Source of the DNA: Takashimella koratensis
Taxonomy: Eukaryota > Basidiomycota > Tremellomycetes > Trichosporonales > Tetragoniomycetaceae
Direction of reading: 5' to 3'
NCBI GenBank assembly: GCA_003116875.1
Contig: BCKT01000006.1
Location: 1,213,934 to 1,277,933 of the forward strand
DNA length: 64,000 nt
A program made the translations under genes and the position numbers. Positions 46,012-58,693 of this stretch are shown one piece after another; the first letter of the stretch is position 1, and every line of letters starts with the position of its first letter. Under the pieces are notes generated by a model that was given only the letters and a program-made list of their open reading frames with translations, was not told where the DNA came from and ran no database searches.

Positions 46012-48373
46012 ATGTCCTCGTCTTCCTCCCACCTCATGAAAACAACTCGGCGGGGTCGTCCATTCGTCAAGGTGAGCGCTTTTCTTGCCTGCCCTCGCTG
46101 GGTGCTGCGAAGTGACCCCAGACACGAGCTAACATGATCTCTTTCACCCAAAGGACACCCATGACCTCTTCGCCACCCTCGTTGTCAGTCTCCAGCTCGA
46201 ACCTCACCGGTCGTTCTTCAAGTCGTACCCAAACAGTTTCACGACGTGAGTAGTTACTATATCAGACCCACTCATGACTCCACGCTGACAAGCAACCAGC
46301 GATGAGGCGTCCAACAACCTTTCGTCGCTCAAGTTTTCGCAGTCGAACCGTGCGGCAGATCCCAAGGACCCTTCTCGAATCATTACCACCACAACGACAA
46401 CGACTTTCTCCATGACAAGAGAGATGGCCAAAGGTATCTGTCAACACTTCTTGGACGCTCACCTGATCGAGAACGCGGCCGACGTGTCGTCCATTGCCTT
46501 CAAGGACAGGGGCGTGTACATGCTCACTCCAAAGGGCTTGCACATCCTTGAGCGATTCATCACCAAGAATGGTATTTCCGCAGAGCACCTGTTAAAGGTA
46601 TTCGCTTCTCAACCCATCTGCATGAAGCTTCTCCATCTTGAGCGCAGGTCGCAAGATGATGAGATTCTCATCACCAAATCCGTCATCGAAGTCCTTTTCC
46701 GCCGATTTGTTGGTCGCGAACCTAACGTCACTCGTTTAAGCGACGACGAGCTTGTCGCGCAGTACCAGTCCCGCCCGCACGCCAAGGCACCCCCTTTACC
46801 CCCAGGCGAGGACCTCGACAGGACGTTGGGTATCGTCGTCCGCCGAATCACCATCCCCGTCGCCGAGAGGAAGTCGTCCATAGCGGACGAGTACCACTTT
46901 TCGGCGCTGTCTGCCATCGACTGGCTATGTGACTTCACCACCATCGTCGGAATGGACGAGGCGGCCGAGGTCGCGGGCCAGTTTGTGCGATACGGCTTCA
47001 TCGCGCTCGTTGGCGACCGAGGCAAGGTCAAGGACAACAACGTGGTTGTGACGGTCCGTGCGGGTGGTCCGGGTGGTGGCGCGGGCGCCATGATGGTGAG
47101 CTTTACCCTTTTGTCCGACTAGCGTGTGATCGATCAAGGGGGGAAGTGAACACAGTCATCAAAGAGCCCGAGCTGACTGGCTCTTCCACTTGCAGCAAGA
47201 GGCAGAGTTCCGTGCGACCGAAAAGGCCATCTACCGCCTCACCAAGGAAGGTATCCAGGTCGCTCGTTGGGAGGGGAACAAGACGACTGCGGCCAACACT
47301 TCGACCGCGACCAAGACTACCAACATGCGCGCGGTGGAGAGCACGCCAGCCAAAGGCCGACCTTCGCAGTCGACCGACGACTTACCGGGATCCAACCGCT
47401 CCAACCCGACCGGCAGCCTCGCCTCGGCAACCGACCAGGGCTTGATGCGCCGCCCGTCCGTCACGGATCGCCTCCGCGCCGAGTACATCCAAGGCGAAGA
47501 CGCCGTCCACGCCGTCAAGGACTCGCACACGGCTCGTCTCAAACAGATTCTCGAAGAGCCCGCCCTGCGTTCCTTGTTCCGAGAATTCCTCCGTGCCAAC
47601 TTTTGCGAGGAGAACCTCAGCTTCTGGCTCGATGTTCAGGATTTCAAGAGGAGGTTCAACACGACATCATCGGCTGTGGCGGCCCCGGGTACGGCTGGGG
47701 CGAAGAATGCGCGAGCGACGGGTCACGCGGCGATGGAGAAGCATCAGCAGGATCTGATAGCTATGGCGTTTGTCATCTATAACAGTGAGTCAAGTTATCT
47801 TGGTCACAAACCATTCATCGGCTGATTGGGTTGCCTATAGCCTACCTGGCTCCTGCGTCGCCATGCGAGCTCAACATCGACCACCAGCTCCGCGCCGAGC
47901 TTATCTCGTATATGAACTCGATCGTTACCGACAAGGAAGGTGGGCTCAAGGCTACCATCGAGCCCGGGATCGGCAACACTCTTCACGCCAGCCAACTTCA
48001 GACCATGGTCAAGCTCTACGAGCGTATCCAGGGCTACATCTTCCGACTCATGGCGACCGACTCTGTCCCCAAGTTCTGCAAGACGGAACGGTTCCTCAAT
48101 CTCATGCGATCCGTGTTCGATTACAATGACAAATTTGCAGACCCGGATACGGTACTGGGTGCGAATGCGAACGCGGCGGCGGCGGCGGCAGCGGGAGGAA
48201 ATGGAGGGAACGCGGCAGCTGGAGGGAACAGCCTCGTTGCTCAGACAGCCGGGATGTCGTTGGCGTCGTCGGGAGGCAAGGGGCAGCAGATGCAGCAACA
48301 AGGGTTGGACGATGATAATTCGTCCAGAGCGTACCTTACCATCTCCCAAGCCGCAAACGAGAAACAGGCGTAA
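46012..48373 (+). CDS. RGS protein with DEP domains, FlbA/Sst2/Crg1 type
   Basis: Exons 46012-46071, 46154-46245, 46300-47095, 47196-47784 and 47841-48373 join in phase to 689 aa. The N-terminal half carries two DEP-like modules: residues about 20-165, with MTREMAKGICQHFLDAHLIE and GVYMLTPKGLHILERF, and about 230-350, with SALSAIDWLCDFTTI and RLTKEGIQVARW. A Ser/Thr-rich linker leads to the RGS domain (about 430-650): RLKQILEEPALRSLFREFL, CEENLSFWLDVQDFKRRF, then a low-complexity insertion, MAFVIYNTYLAP and YERIQGYIFRLMATDSVPKFC. Proteins of this layout speed GTP hydrolysis by the heterotrimeric G-alpha of pheromone/nutrient signalling, with DEP domains tethering them to the receptor. The C-terminal 60 residues are Ala/Gly/Asn-rich. 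A 690-nt ATG-free leader precedes the start. Confidence 0.93.
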
Positions 48374-49055
48374 AACAACAAGTCGTTTAGGGCAATCGAC
48401 AATTTGTCTTTCTCTATCTTCCCGTCGAGCCGTCGCGATCGCCTTGGTCCGATACCTACCGGCACGCACTATACCTGGACTCACGAGTCGACTCTCTCCG
48501 TCACTCGCCTTGGTTCATAACCCCTTCATCTCTTCCTTGTTCATCACCATCCATCTGCCATATCTTATAGTGTACAATCCGTCTCCTTTCCCCGATTGAT
48601 AATCGGGACATTCCGGTCTCCACTTTATAGTCTAGTGTTCCTCTGTCCCTGCCCTATGTGTTCATATCATCATATTCACCTCCAAATTCTTTCATCTACG
48701 TACATCCTATCGGACCATGTGCCTATTCTTACATTTCACCCTAACCCTCCCCTCCTTGTCCAACAACGGATTTACAGTATCCATTCTTTTTAGCCTGATC
48801 CCGACCTGTGTCATTCATTCATTGTCATGCCATCTGGATTGATTACCGATCTGTCCTTATCACCTGAGAACCATGTACTGATCGAAAAAGGTAGTTGTTA
48901 GTTGACTGACTGAACAGAGAACAGAAGCTAGGTGCAATATGTTGTCGAGATTTGGGTTAATGTATGACATGGGTAACCGTCTATGTACAGTAAGTATGCT
49001 TAGCTAACAACCATTTTTCCACCTGTTCACTTTGGTTGATACCGACCCATGAATC
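48374..49055. other. Convergent 3' regions, no gene seen
   Basis: This lies between the RGS and Zn2Cys6 stop codons and is T-rich UTR-like sequence on the + strand. No other feature is supported. Confidence 0.5.
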
Positions 49056-52000
49056 TTAGATATTATCCTGCCTCGCCCACTCTCCAATCTTGGTATCCTC
49101 CCCTAGACTCATATTATGAACCATCTGACCTTGTACCTCGGCAACTTTCGACCTCTTCCCCTGTTTATCACCTATCAGCCTTTATCTTTCAAAGGTTATA
49201 TTTAGAGCGGATTGGACGGACGGAAACGACAAGACGACAAAAGACAAAACGACAAAACGACAAGAAGACAAGATGGTTGGTGGTACTTACGCAGATTTGA
49301 AGCGCTTTGAGCATTGACGATCCGATGACTCCGAATCGCTCAACACGCGCTCGATGCCTTGGGACTGAGGAGAGTCCGCGTTCGACGTAAAATGCCGAAC
49401 GACCGACCGAGACCCAGATCGTGGAGCCTAAGATATTGTAACCGTCTACACAAGGTGTAAGCAAAGAGCATCAAGTAGGATGAATCAAAACAAAGGAGAA
49501 AACGAAACGAAAGAGATTACTCACCAAGGTTAAAGTTGCCATCTGCATAAGCGCCATCAAGGATAGTGACGATTCCCTCTGCAGCGACTATCGCACGATC
49601 AAGCGCCGCGTCAGATTCTGCTTCGTCATCTACTGAATTTTCCCATGCGAAACAATGGACAAAGAAGATTGCCCTGTTCCCCAATATCGTCAGCTATCGA
49701 GACATCTCGTTGGCGGGTTTCAGAAGAGGCTTACATATGGAGACACATCCTAGCTTGGTTGAGTGGGCCTTCTCCTGCTGAGGCTTCGGGCATAGGGATC
49801 GGTTTTGGGTAAGCCTTGAGTGAATCCAAGTAGTCTGTGGCGACTCGAAGGATCTGAGCAGCTCGGGCTTTGGTTTCAGGTGTAGGCGGAATATCTTGTA
49901 TCCTAGGAGCACAAAAATGAGAAGGTCAGACAAAGCCACAATTTGGTTGAAACGAGAGCAGAGTGCCAGTGCCAGAGATGAGGGATGGATCAAGTGGGAA
50001 ACTCACCGATCAGCCATGGCGGCGAGACAAACGGCTTTGATCTCGGAACAGAACGGAGAGTCGGTCGCGGACCCGACAACGCGGCCTTCCAAGAAATCCT
50101 TGAGGGTGGGAGCGTCGCGCAGAGCCGTGGGCTACAAGACGAGTGAGCGAAAACAAGTGGTACGAGTATCAGTCAAAGCACCACAACACAAAGGATAGGT
50201 ATACTCACGTTGTCGACGTAGTCGTCTCGTGGCAAAGGAGTGGTGATCTCTTCTTCTTTCGTAGCTATGCTCTGTCAGCTTGGATTCTCGCCTCCTTTGA
50301 GACGAGACAGCTCACAAGAAGGCCAGTTCCATCCTGGTACCAAGTCAGCACGAATCAATCGCAGCATCACTGAATACAAACTCGACAAGACAACTAAAAA
50401 TGTAAGTTTGACTCACCGATCCCGCCCATCTTCTCGCATGTGTACACCAGCCAGCTGTGGGAGACATACTGCTTCAGCTTTGGCCTCACCAATTCAAAGA
50501 AATGTAGCGCAGAACCCAACCCACTCACAACAAGTTGATCCTATCCGACAACTCCTTGACACTTTGGATGGGCGGCACAACCTGACCTTTATACCTAATC
50601 ATTCTGGCCCTTGCGTCTCTTGCGACTCTCGCTGCCCTATCCTCCCCAGGTCCCGAAAACATCTCACCTACATTCCCCAATTTCCCCAACCCAGCTGCCC
50701 ATGCCAACGCCACGACTCCCGCAATCTCCGTCCAACCATCGATGAACCTGCCAAGGATGTAATACGACCCTGCGCGGAGGAGGTTTCCGAATACGATATC
50801 GATAGGCCGGGGGTCGAGAGTCGCGAATGCGGTGTTCGCGAGTCGGGCAGAGGCGGCGAGGAGGAGGTCGGGAAGGCTTGGATGTGAGAGAGCGGGAGAG
50901 AGGGAGAAGGGCATGAGTTGGGGAAGAAGAGCCAGGGTGAGGGATGGGTGAGGCGGTCGAGATCGGTTGAAGATTCGCGCAAAGATGTTGGCTGGCGGAA
51001 TGATAACGTGGAGGAAAGGCGCGGCAAGGTCTTGTCCGTAGTATTGCAGCCTAGGTACGAGATAGGCAATCGTCAGCTTTTGATGTGAACACCTCGACTG
51101 CACATTGTTCAAAAACGAGACCTCATTAAGAAGTACTCCCCACTCACAAATGCGCAATGATCTTCTCGCCAATCCCGCCACCGCCCTGTGCAGCTTTGAG
51201 CACCTCATCAACGATAGACTTTGGTCCCATCCCTTCCCACGGGAACGCTCCTGACCCATCTGCTGCGGCTGCGTCCGCGAGCGTCATTAAATCCGGCTCG
51301 GGTCGAGCGTCCCCACCGGTGTTACCCATACCCACGCCGACAGCTGCTCCACCGCCGTTGATGCCAGGGAACGAACCAAGCGTGAGGGCCGGATCATCAG
51401 AGATGTTGAAGAACCCGGTATCGGGAGCACTATCGAAGCCCGCGCTGGCACCCGCACCGCTGTTCGTCGAGTCGTGAGTCTCCGGGGAGATGTAGACGCC
51501 CGCAGCGAGGAAATCATCCTGCGCCGATCCGTGGGCATGCGCGGAAGACGAGACGTCGCCGCCTGTATTAGGTCCCGAACTGCTCGCGGATTCCGGTCCG
51601 TCGTTTCCCGCAAGGCGGCGCTCGAGCTCCACGAGTCGATCCTCTAACACGCGAACCCTTGACCGCTGCTTCTTCTGAGAGTAGACACACTCCACCCCAG
51701 ACCGGCGACATGCGCTGCACGTGGGAACTTCGGCGGAACACTTGAGTTTGCGGCGTTTACAGAATTCGCATGCGCCGCCACGGGCGAGCATGTTGGCGCG
51801 CGACGTGGCCTTGCGTTTAGGTTCGGCGCCCGTGTCTCCGGTAGAGGGCTGGTCGGCAGGTGAAGAGTTGTCGGGAGAGACGATATGGGCAGCCTGGTGT
51901 GCGTTACCAGAAGTATCGCCCGTCTCTACGTGAGAGCTGAGTGTGGGCCCTAGGTCGAAATTGCCGTCCATGGTGGATGATGAGGTAGGGGGATAATGAG

Positions 52001-52301
52001 CGGTGCTGTGCTCGTTGGCGAGTGATGGGTCGATCTGGAAAGCCTGGGGAACGCTCGGATCAGCGAACAAGTTGTGTAGCGCAGACTTGGTCACGTCGGT
52101 TGTGTTCTCCTGGTCGTGAGAGGTGGGTGGTTGAGCCGGTGGTGGAGATCGAGGGTGGGGTTTAGACTGAGAGGTTGAGAGTGATTCGGCGTCGAGTTCG
52201 CGAGCGTAGTAGGATGGGGAAGGGGGATCGTATTCCGAGCTAGGGACGAGACCGAGCAAGTTGGTAGGGAATGCGTGCTTGACAGTACGCTTGGGGGCCA
52301 T
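49056..52301 (-). CDS. Zn2Cys6 fungal transcription factor
   Basis: Ten minus-strand exons (52301-51148, 51050-50529, 50484-50417, 50333-50316, 50264-50209, 50131-50007, 49902-49735, 49673-49525, 49445-49291, 49160-49056) join in phase to 839 aa. The binuclear cluster is C-X2-C-X6-C-X6-C-X2-C-X6-C ([23 protein letters not shown], near residues 177-205). A coiled-coil linker ([16 protein letters not shown]) follows for dimerisation. The remainder is the helical fungal_trans middle-homology region: [30 protein letters not shown], then [34 protein letters not shown] and [16 protein letters not shown]. The Ser/Pro-rich N-terminus and Gly/Ala-rich stretch before the middle region look disordered. 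The target is unknown. The fourth exon is only 18 nt. The third-exon acceptor and last exon are the least certain parts. Confidence 0.9.
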
Positions 52302-52813
52302 GACACGGCTCAGGCGAGGTGGGGGCGGCGGTGGGCAGGGTGGATGGATGGATGGATGGATGGATGGATGGATGGATGGATGCTGGGGTGGGCGGTGGTG
52401 GGCGGTGGTGAAGAGGTCAACAGAGGGAAGAGGGGAAGAAAGCGGACAAGATTGATCCTTGTCCGTCAGGCCTAGACGGAGATCAGGGCCGCGCTGTAGT
52501 AAGGAAAAGTGTGCCATAAAGTACGCATATAGCATCACTCATACAGTACAACCCGACTCTGGCTCTCACCACTCCCCTCAGCCCCTCGGCCCACCTCGGC
52601 TAGCCTCTAACTCATGGCCACACCTCATCGTCGGTATGTAGAATCTCTCACTGGTCTCTGATACGTATAAAGGATGATCGAAAGAAAGATAGGTTAAACG
52701 AAACATTAGTCAAACCGCCATGAGTCCACCGTCGCCATCGTCAAGCATTCGCCAAAGACACTAGGCCGTGTCTCTTTTTGTCCGGAACCGCTGAGAACCA
52801 GGGGGCGAGCGGA
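52302..52813. promoter_or_regulatory. 5' flank of the Zn2Cys6 gene with a GGAT microsatellite
   Basis: A 512-bp tandem interval downstream of MPC2. It contains the tetranucleotide repeat at 52341-52382 close to the Zn2Cys6 start, and no gene. Confidence 0.55.
52341..52382. repeat. TGGA tetranucleotide microsatellite, about 10.5 copies
   Basis: A perfect TGGA/TCCA tandem array 40-81 nt upstream of the Zn2Cys6 factor's ATG, so probably within its 5' leader (TCCA on the sense strand). Confidence 0.95.
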
Positions 52814-53575
52814 TTAGGCAGCAACGGCGTCCTTGGCAGCAGCAGCGACTGGGTTCTTCTGGCGCCAGTCCCAGATTCGGTAGAGCTGGACGAGACCGTT
52901 GGCCCCGACGAAAAGGTTGACAGCGGCCAGCGAGTAGTTGACGGGCGTAATGACGAACGAGTAGCGCACCTGAGCAATAGGGTCAGTCTCAGTCAAGTAG
53001 AGTTGAACAGTTCAAGATGCAATGGAATTGAGAGGGCGAAAGGTAGATAAATGGTAAGTCTCGTTTCGACAGCAAAGACCGTTATACAGAATAGGTCGAC
53101 TACGTAAACATCGACGTACCCAGATGAAACCGGTGGCCGCGAGGGCAACGTTTTGCGAGACAGAGAGCTTCTCAGCAGGACGCGAAAGGTCCTTGACACC
53201 GGCAGCGACGAGACCCCACTTGGCGAGAGGAGCCCAGAAGAAGATGGTCCTGTTGGGTTGAGGATTCAAGATCCGATCGACGATAAAGTGAACATCGATT
53301 GAAGCGCGGTCAAGGGGTCGACAGCGGATCGGAAGCACGAGAGAGGTTCGGTTACGGGACGATAGGAAGGGACAAGTCGAGGAAAGGGCAAGGAAGAGAG
53401 TTTGTCAGCTATCCATCTGGGCATGGAGAGATGAGACTGTGCGAAAGAAGGGGTGGGGGTGAGGAAGGGGAAAAAAGTCCACGACGACGCACTTGGGGCC
53501 AGCGGGGTGGTTCATGAACGCCGAGAAGCGGGAGACACCCTGCTGGGTGGCGGCTGACGTTGCTTGGCCTGACAT
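52814..53575 (-). CDS. MPC2: Mitochondrial pyruvate carrier subunit MPC2
   Basis: Three minus-strand exons, 53575-53493, 53249-53120 and 52969-52814, join in phase to 122 aa, the usual length. The hallmark sequence is present throughout: FMNHPAGPKTIFFWAP, KWGLVAAGVKDLSRPAEKLS, NVALAATGFIWVRYSFVI, PVNYSLAAVNLFVGANGLVQLYRIWDW. Three short TMs match the MPC fold. MPC2 pairs with MPC1 in the inner mitochondrial membrane to import pyruvate for the TCA cycle. The C-terminus is Ala-rich. The gene is divergent from the cactin gene, with 271 bp between start codons. Conserved introns split the NHPAGPK and IW/VRYS junctions. Confidence 0.97.
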
Positions 53576-53846
53576 TGTGGTGTAGATGTGGTGGATGGGG
53601 GGTGAGATGAGTTCAGTGGTGAGTGAGGAGTGGTCGGTGGTTGGTGGTTGGTGATGAGGAGCGAGTCGACGGCAAAGGGAGGAGGGGTAAAGGGCGACCA
53701 GCGGAGGGCCGAGGGGGATGCAATGTGGCACACGTGACTTGGGGCAGGATATTTGCTTCCGTCGGTGTGATCAAGTTCACTGGGTTGACTTTTCAATGTT
53801 GCTCGGTTGACAACATCCATTCTCATCCATTCACCATCCCATCAGC

Positions 53847-56618
53847 ATGCCTCGTTCACCGACCCCGGAACGAAGGAGGGATCGAGACGGAGACAGGGAG
53901 AGGGAGAGAGATAGGGACAGGGCAAGAGAGAAGAGGTTTTACAATGACGACGACTACGATAGGAAAGGTTCTAGTTCGAGACGGGACCGAGACGACAGAG
54001 ACAGGGAACGATCTCGCCGCGACGACAAGGACAGAGATAGGGAGAGGGACAGAGATAGGGATAGGCATCGCGACAAGGATTACGACAGAGATAGGGATAG
54101 AGATAGGGAAAGGCGGAAGGACAAGGAGAGGGAGCGGGATCGGTACGATGACGATCGGCGAAGAGAGAAAAAGGACAAGGACAAGCGGCGAGAGTGAGTG
54201 CGAGCGTGCTTCTGGTGTCCTTTGTGTATAATTGCTAACTTTGTTCCAGCTCAAGGTCACCATCGCCTTCGTCACGAAAGAAGCGCAAAGAGGCGAAAGC
54301 CGCTGCCAAAGCCGCATCCAAACGTGAAGTCGAGTTGCAACAAGCCCGCACCCTCGCCGAGATGTCCATGTACTCGGCCACCGACAACCCTTTCCACGAC
54401 GCCAACCTGGGCGAGCAATTCCAATGGCACAAGAAACGCGAAAAGGAGAAGAAATCCGGTCTCACGACTGAAGAAATCGCCCGTAAAGATGCTGTTCGCC
54501 GAGTTGAAGCGAAAGAGGAGCTTGAGCGATTGAACAAGAAGCGAGCGGAACGTGAGGCTGAGATGGCCCTGCGTGACGAGGAAGAGCAGCGAATGAAACG
54601 ACTTGCAGAAGATGCGATGATGGCTGAGTGGCATGCGAAGGAAGGCGATTTCGAACTCGAGCAAGCGAGAAGACGAGCAGGAATCAGGTTGAGGATGCAG
54701 AGAGCGAAAGCGATCGATTTCCTCGCTATCAATCTGAGGTTTGCAGATGCGACGTCGTTAGGAGCGACAACGGCGGCGATTGGGGCCCTGACGAATCCGC
54801 GCAAGGCAGAGGTCGAGAGAGAGCAGGAGGAAGAAGGGTGGGGCTGGGCAGATGCTGGATTTGAGTTTGAGATTGACGAGCCTTGGAAGATCTTTGATGT
54901 GAGTAGGCGTTGAGACGAGGGATGAATTTGTTGAGTTTTTGTTAATGTCGAGCTGATGATTGCAGAACTTGACGCTGGAAGATTGCGAAGAGCTCAAGCA
55001 GGATATCTTCATGTACCTGTCACTCGAAAAGTCGCCCATTAACATTGAGTTCTGGCAGGTACGTCTGAAGCCTTTGCTCTCAATTTGTTTCTCAATACGT
55101 CGCCGCTGACGTTGCCCAGGCGATGCAAGTGGTGTGCGAATATAACCTCAACCAGCTGCGGGACCCAGACCATGCCGTCGGTGGTCGGTTGTACAACTCC
55201 CAAGTCGAGGAAGATACAGGCGCGATTGTTGCGGGTTTGACGTTGGAGAAACTCAACGAACTGGAAGCGAACACTCATCGCATGTTAAGTAGCGGACAAC
55301 CGATTGACGGAGAGTTTTGGGATTTAGTATTGAAGAAGATCACCGTCCAGAAGGCTATCGTACGTATTTAGCCCCTGTTTAAGTAGAAAGAGACAGCGCG
55401 TCTTTGGTAAACATGAGGCTGACATTTTGGAACCGCAGGCCAAGCTCAACTCCATCCATGAGATTGTCCTTATGAACAGGCTGGAGCAGTTCAAACGCCG
55501 ACAACGTGAAGACGCGGCGAAAGTCCAAGCCGAATTGGTCAACGAGACAGCATCGGGATCTGGCCCTGCACCTGTCTTGGCGTTTGGCGGCGACATTCAC
55601 GCAGATGGAGGCGCGGCGCCAGAAGTCGAAGAGGACGAAGAAGACTTTGTGGAGGATTACGAACCGGAGATGAGTCCTCCACCTGTGGACCCCAGAACGA
55701 TGCAGTACGAAGATCGACGACTGCCTATCGTCGAGGAGGACGACATGTTGCGCGAGCTCGTACGTGTTCTCTGATAGCTTACATTCATCCGGCCAGGTTC
55801 CAAGGATCATGCTGATTTCCGCGCAGTTCGCAGCCCGTCATGCGGTATCGGAAGCGTCTTTCGTGCCCAAAGTCGCACAACCACTTGCCTCCGTCACGAC
55901 GACCTTTGAATCCGTCAACCGACCGTCCGCAAATGACCTCGAAGCCGAGCGTCAGTACCGCCTCGAAGCCGCGCACGAGGCCAACGACCTCAGCGAGGGT
56001 GAGAGCGAGGAAGAATTCGGAAACGCAGACGACCTTGATCTGGAATTGGGAGCGGCACCAACGAATTATGATTGGAGCGATAGGTATAGGCCTAGAAAGC
56101 CGAGGTACTTTAATCGCGTACATACAGGTTACGAGTGGAGTTCGTATAACCAGACTCACTATGAGTGAGTACATCTGCGGCTTGGGAAGGTCGAGCCAGA
56201 TGCAAAAGAAGACCGCAAGGCAAGGCTAACACTATTGGCTAGTTCCGAGAACCCACCACCAAAAGTTGTGCAAGGATACAAATTCAACGTCTTCTACCCC
56301 GACCTCATGTACGTATACACTCGTGACCAATTTCTTCTCATGCCCATCCCCTCCCCCACCTTCAACCGCTTCTTCAGCATGACTGACCCTCCGTTCAGCG
56401 ACAAGACGAAAGCGCCTACCTACTACTTTAAACGGATCCCCGACGATCCCGAGACTCATATCATCGTATTTACCGCTGGCCCTCCATACGAGGATATCGC
56501 GTTCCGGATCGTTCGTAGGCCATGGGAATATAGTCACCGACGTGGGTTTAGGAGCAATTTCGATCGAGGTGTATTGCAACTATATTTCAGGTTTAGTCGA
56601 CAGTATTATAAGAAGTAG
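53847..56618 (+). CDS. CACTIN: Cactin, spliceosome-associated protein
   Basis: Eight exons (53847-54193, 54250-54898, 54966-55058, 55120-55359, 55439-55759, 55827-56164, 56243-56308, 56399-56618) join in phase to 757 aa. The first 125 residues are an RD/RE/DR-dipeptide-rich domain like RS-type splicing factors, then SRSPSPSSRKKRK. A coiled-coil, Glu/Arg-rich region precedes the conserved middle domain (DNLTLEDCEELKQDIFMYL, VVCEYNLNQLRDPD). An acidic linker follows. The C-terminal cactin domain is nearly invariant: KPRYFNRVHTGYEW, YNQTHYDSENPPPKVVQGYK, AGPPYEDIAFRIV, REW-like PWEYSHRRGFR. Cactin works in late spliceosomes and is needed for accurate splicing and sister-chromatid cohesion in fission yeast and animals. 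Identification is secure. Confidence 0.96.
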
Positions 56619-56925
56619 GCGAGGTGGAAGGATTCAGAGGAGGAGAAGGAGGATGAAAGAGTCGGGTCGAAAAAGACCAGGGAAAGACTTGGTTCGTATC
56701 TTGTCAGTATGGCGCATTTCATTTGGTCATATGACCATGTCACCATATTTCAACATGACATGACTGCCGCACATGTGATGGAGAGGTACAAAGATGCCCG
56801 GAAATGAATGTACAAAGCAGACCGTCAACCCTTCTTGAGCCCATACTGACCCAATTCGTCTTTACCTACTGCTTAGCCTCGCCCATACCTCCTCCCTCTC
56901 GCACCCCTTGCTGCCCAGGTCTCCC
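56619..56925. other. Convergent 3' intergenic region
   Basis: About 0.3 kb between the cactin and Rad60-like stop codons. No feature is seen. Confidence 0.5.
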
Positions 56926-58693
56926 TCACTTCTCCCTAACATCCAACATATCCCCTTCCTCCACGCCCATGTCCTCGACGGTAGCACCCGCCTTGAACGC
57001 CTCTCCATCGAAATCAACCACCATCTTCTTTGCCCGGTTCTCGGTAACCCCAATATTCCTACAAAACGATTTACAGATCGCAGCGACGGTAGTTTCAGGT
57101 CGTACTGTACATTCGAATTCTCCTCCTTCTCCACGAACCTTGACTCGCATTCGAATTTGGTCTTCTTCTCCTCCTTGATCATCGTCATTATCAAACACTG
57201 CGCCGGACTCGTCGCCTCCACCTTCGCCTGGACCCTCGCTATTCACGTCGGGGTTGGTGGCTTCCGTCGGTCGGCCATGGATCGCAGCAAGTTCTCGCGC
57301 TCGCTGTTCACGCCGTTCCGCCTCCATCGCCTCGTAATACACCTTCTCGTACCCTTGTATATTATCCTCTCTCAAGATGCCCAGATCCCTTGGAGTCTGC
57401 TTGAGCGCAAAGATTCGGTTGTTCTTGTATACCAGAACAAGCTCGGAACTTGCTTTGCCGAGCTGATGTGCGAGTGTATCGATGAGTCGGGAAAGCGGAG
57501 CGTCCTATGTTGGGTGTCAGCGATACGATGCGATACGATCATGACATCGCAATATGCCACGAGAAACTAAACTACACCGCGTCCATAGAGGATAAAGGTC
57601 AGAGGGAAGAGGGTGGACTCAACGCACCATGCCCATAGTCACACATCGTAACTTGGTATACGCCTTGACCGCAGCCGTGCTCCCCGTTTTAAGCCGTTCA
57701 GGATCCGCTACCATCCTCACATTGACGGTAACCGGCGGTCCCTCGTCCCGCGCAGGTGACGAGACGGCGTCTGACGAGCTAGCAAAGTCGATGGGTTTCT
57801 CGGGTGTTGTCCCGTAGAATTGTCTAAAAGCGTGGAGAGGTATCAGTGCAAACTCCAGACCTTAGATGAGGAGGTGTAGCTGGTGGACTACCGGGGTGGA
57901 TAATCGTGAGAAGGGAAGGGGACTTTGACTCACCGGAAAGCCTCATGAACCTTCTTCACGTCCACTTTGGGCGGAGGAGTAAGCTCGATCCGATCCCGCC
58001 GTTTCGGTTTTGTACCAACATCATCGCTATCGTCTTCATCTGTTGACAACACCTCACTACAAGGGGCAACTATCAGCACTTCCTCTGCCTATACACCCCT
58101 TCCCCAACTCCCTGCTACTGTACTTGTGACTCACATGGCATCATCATCGTTCTCTCCCCACCGCTTGGTTCCATTCCTTGCGTTTTTCCTCACTCCACCT
58201 ACTCCTCGTTCCTCACTTGACCTCTTCGTCCCTCGTCGGTCTTTCCCCTCTCCGCTCGCCCCTCGGCGGGGCACGTGTGTCTCCCGTGTCCAGTCGGGGA
58301 GGATAGTGGCGTGCTTTGAAGAATTGGTGCCTCCTCCGCTCCCTCCGGCTCCAGCACCGCGACGCCGTGTGCCCTTGGATGGAGGAGAAGGGTCGGAATC
58401 AGAGTCGGCTGAGCCGGGAGAGGAACGGCGACGTGGAGGTGAGGATGCGAGTGGGACGGAGAGTGGGACAGTGGGTGGAGCTTGATTAAAGTGTCAGTGT
58501 GGATCAAGGAGGTAAGAGGAGGGAGGTAGAATAAAGATAGGTGAAGGCAAACCAATGAGGAGGTGGAGTGAGGAAACTCACGGATGGGTCGATTGAAGGT
58601 GCGTTTGGGCGCTTCAAAGAACGCAGCTTCCTCGTCTTCGCTATCTTCAAAATCGACAACATCCACCTCCTTCTCCTTCCCCTTGGCCGACAT
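56926..58693 (-). CDS. Rad60/Esc2/NIP45-family protein with SUMO-like domains
   Basis: Five minus-strand exons, 58693-58582, 58480-58135, 58056-57934, 57823-57628 and 57504-56926, join in phase to 451 aa. The N-terminus has VDVVDFEDSEDEE, a hydrophobic-acidic SUMO-interacting motif. Ser/Pro/Arg-rich disordered sequence with acidic patches follows. The first ubiquitin-like fold runs from VTVNVRMVADPERL through LIDTLAHQLGKASSELVLVY. A helical linker (YYEAMEAERREQRARELAA) leads to the C-terminal Rad60-SLD domain (RMRVKVRGEGGEFECTVRP through VVDFDGEAFKAGATVEDMG), which ends almost at the stop with no di-Gly. Rad60/Esc2 proteins bridge Ubc9 and the Smc5/6 complex in recombination and genome stability. 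The order of domains supports this; sequence identity was not measured. Confidence 0.85.

Noticed and set aside
52341..52382. Possible CRISPR-like repeat
   Set aside because: It is a spacerless tetranucleotide microsatellite in a eukaryotic genome.
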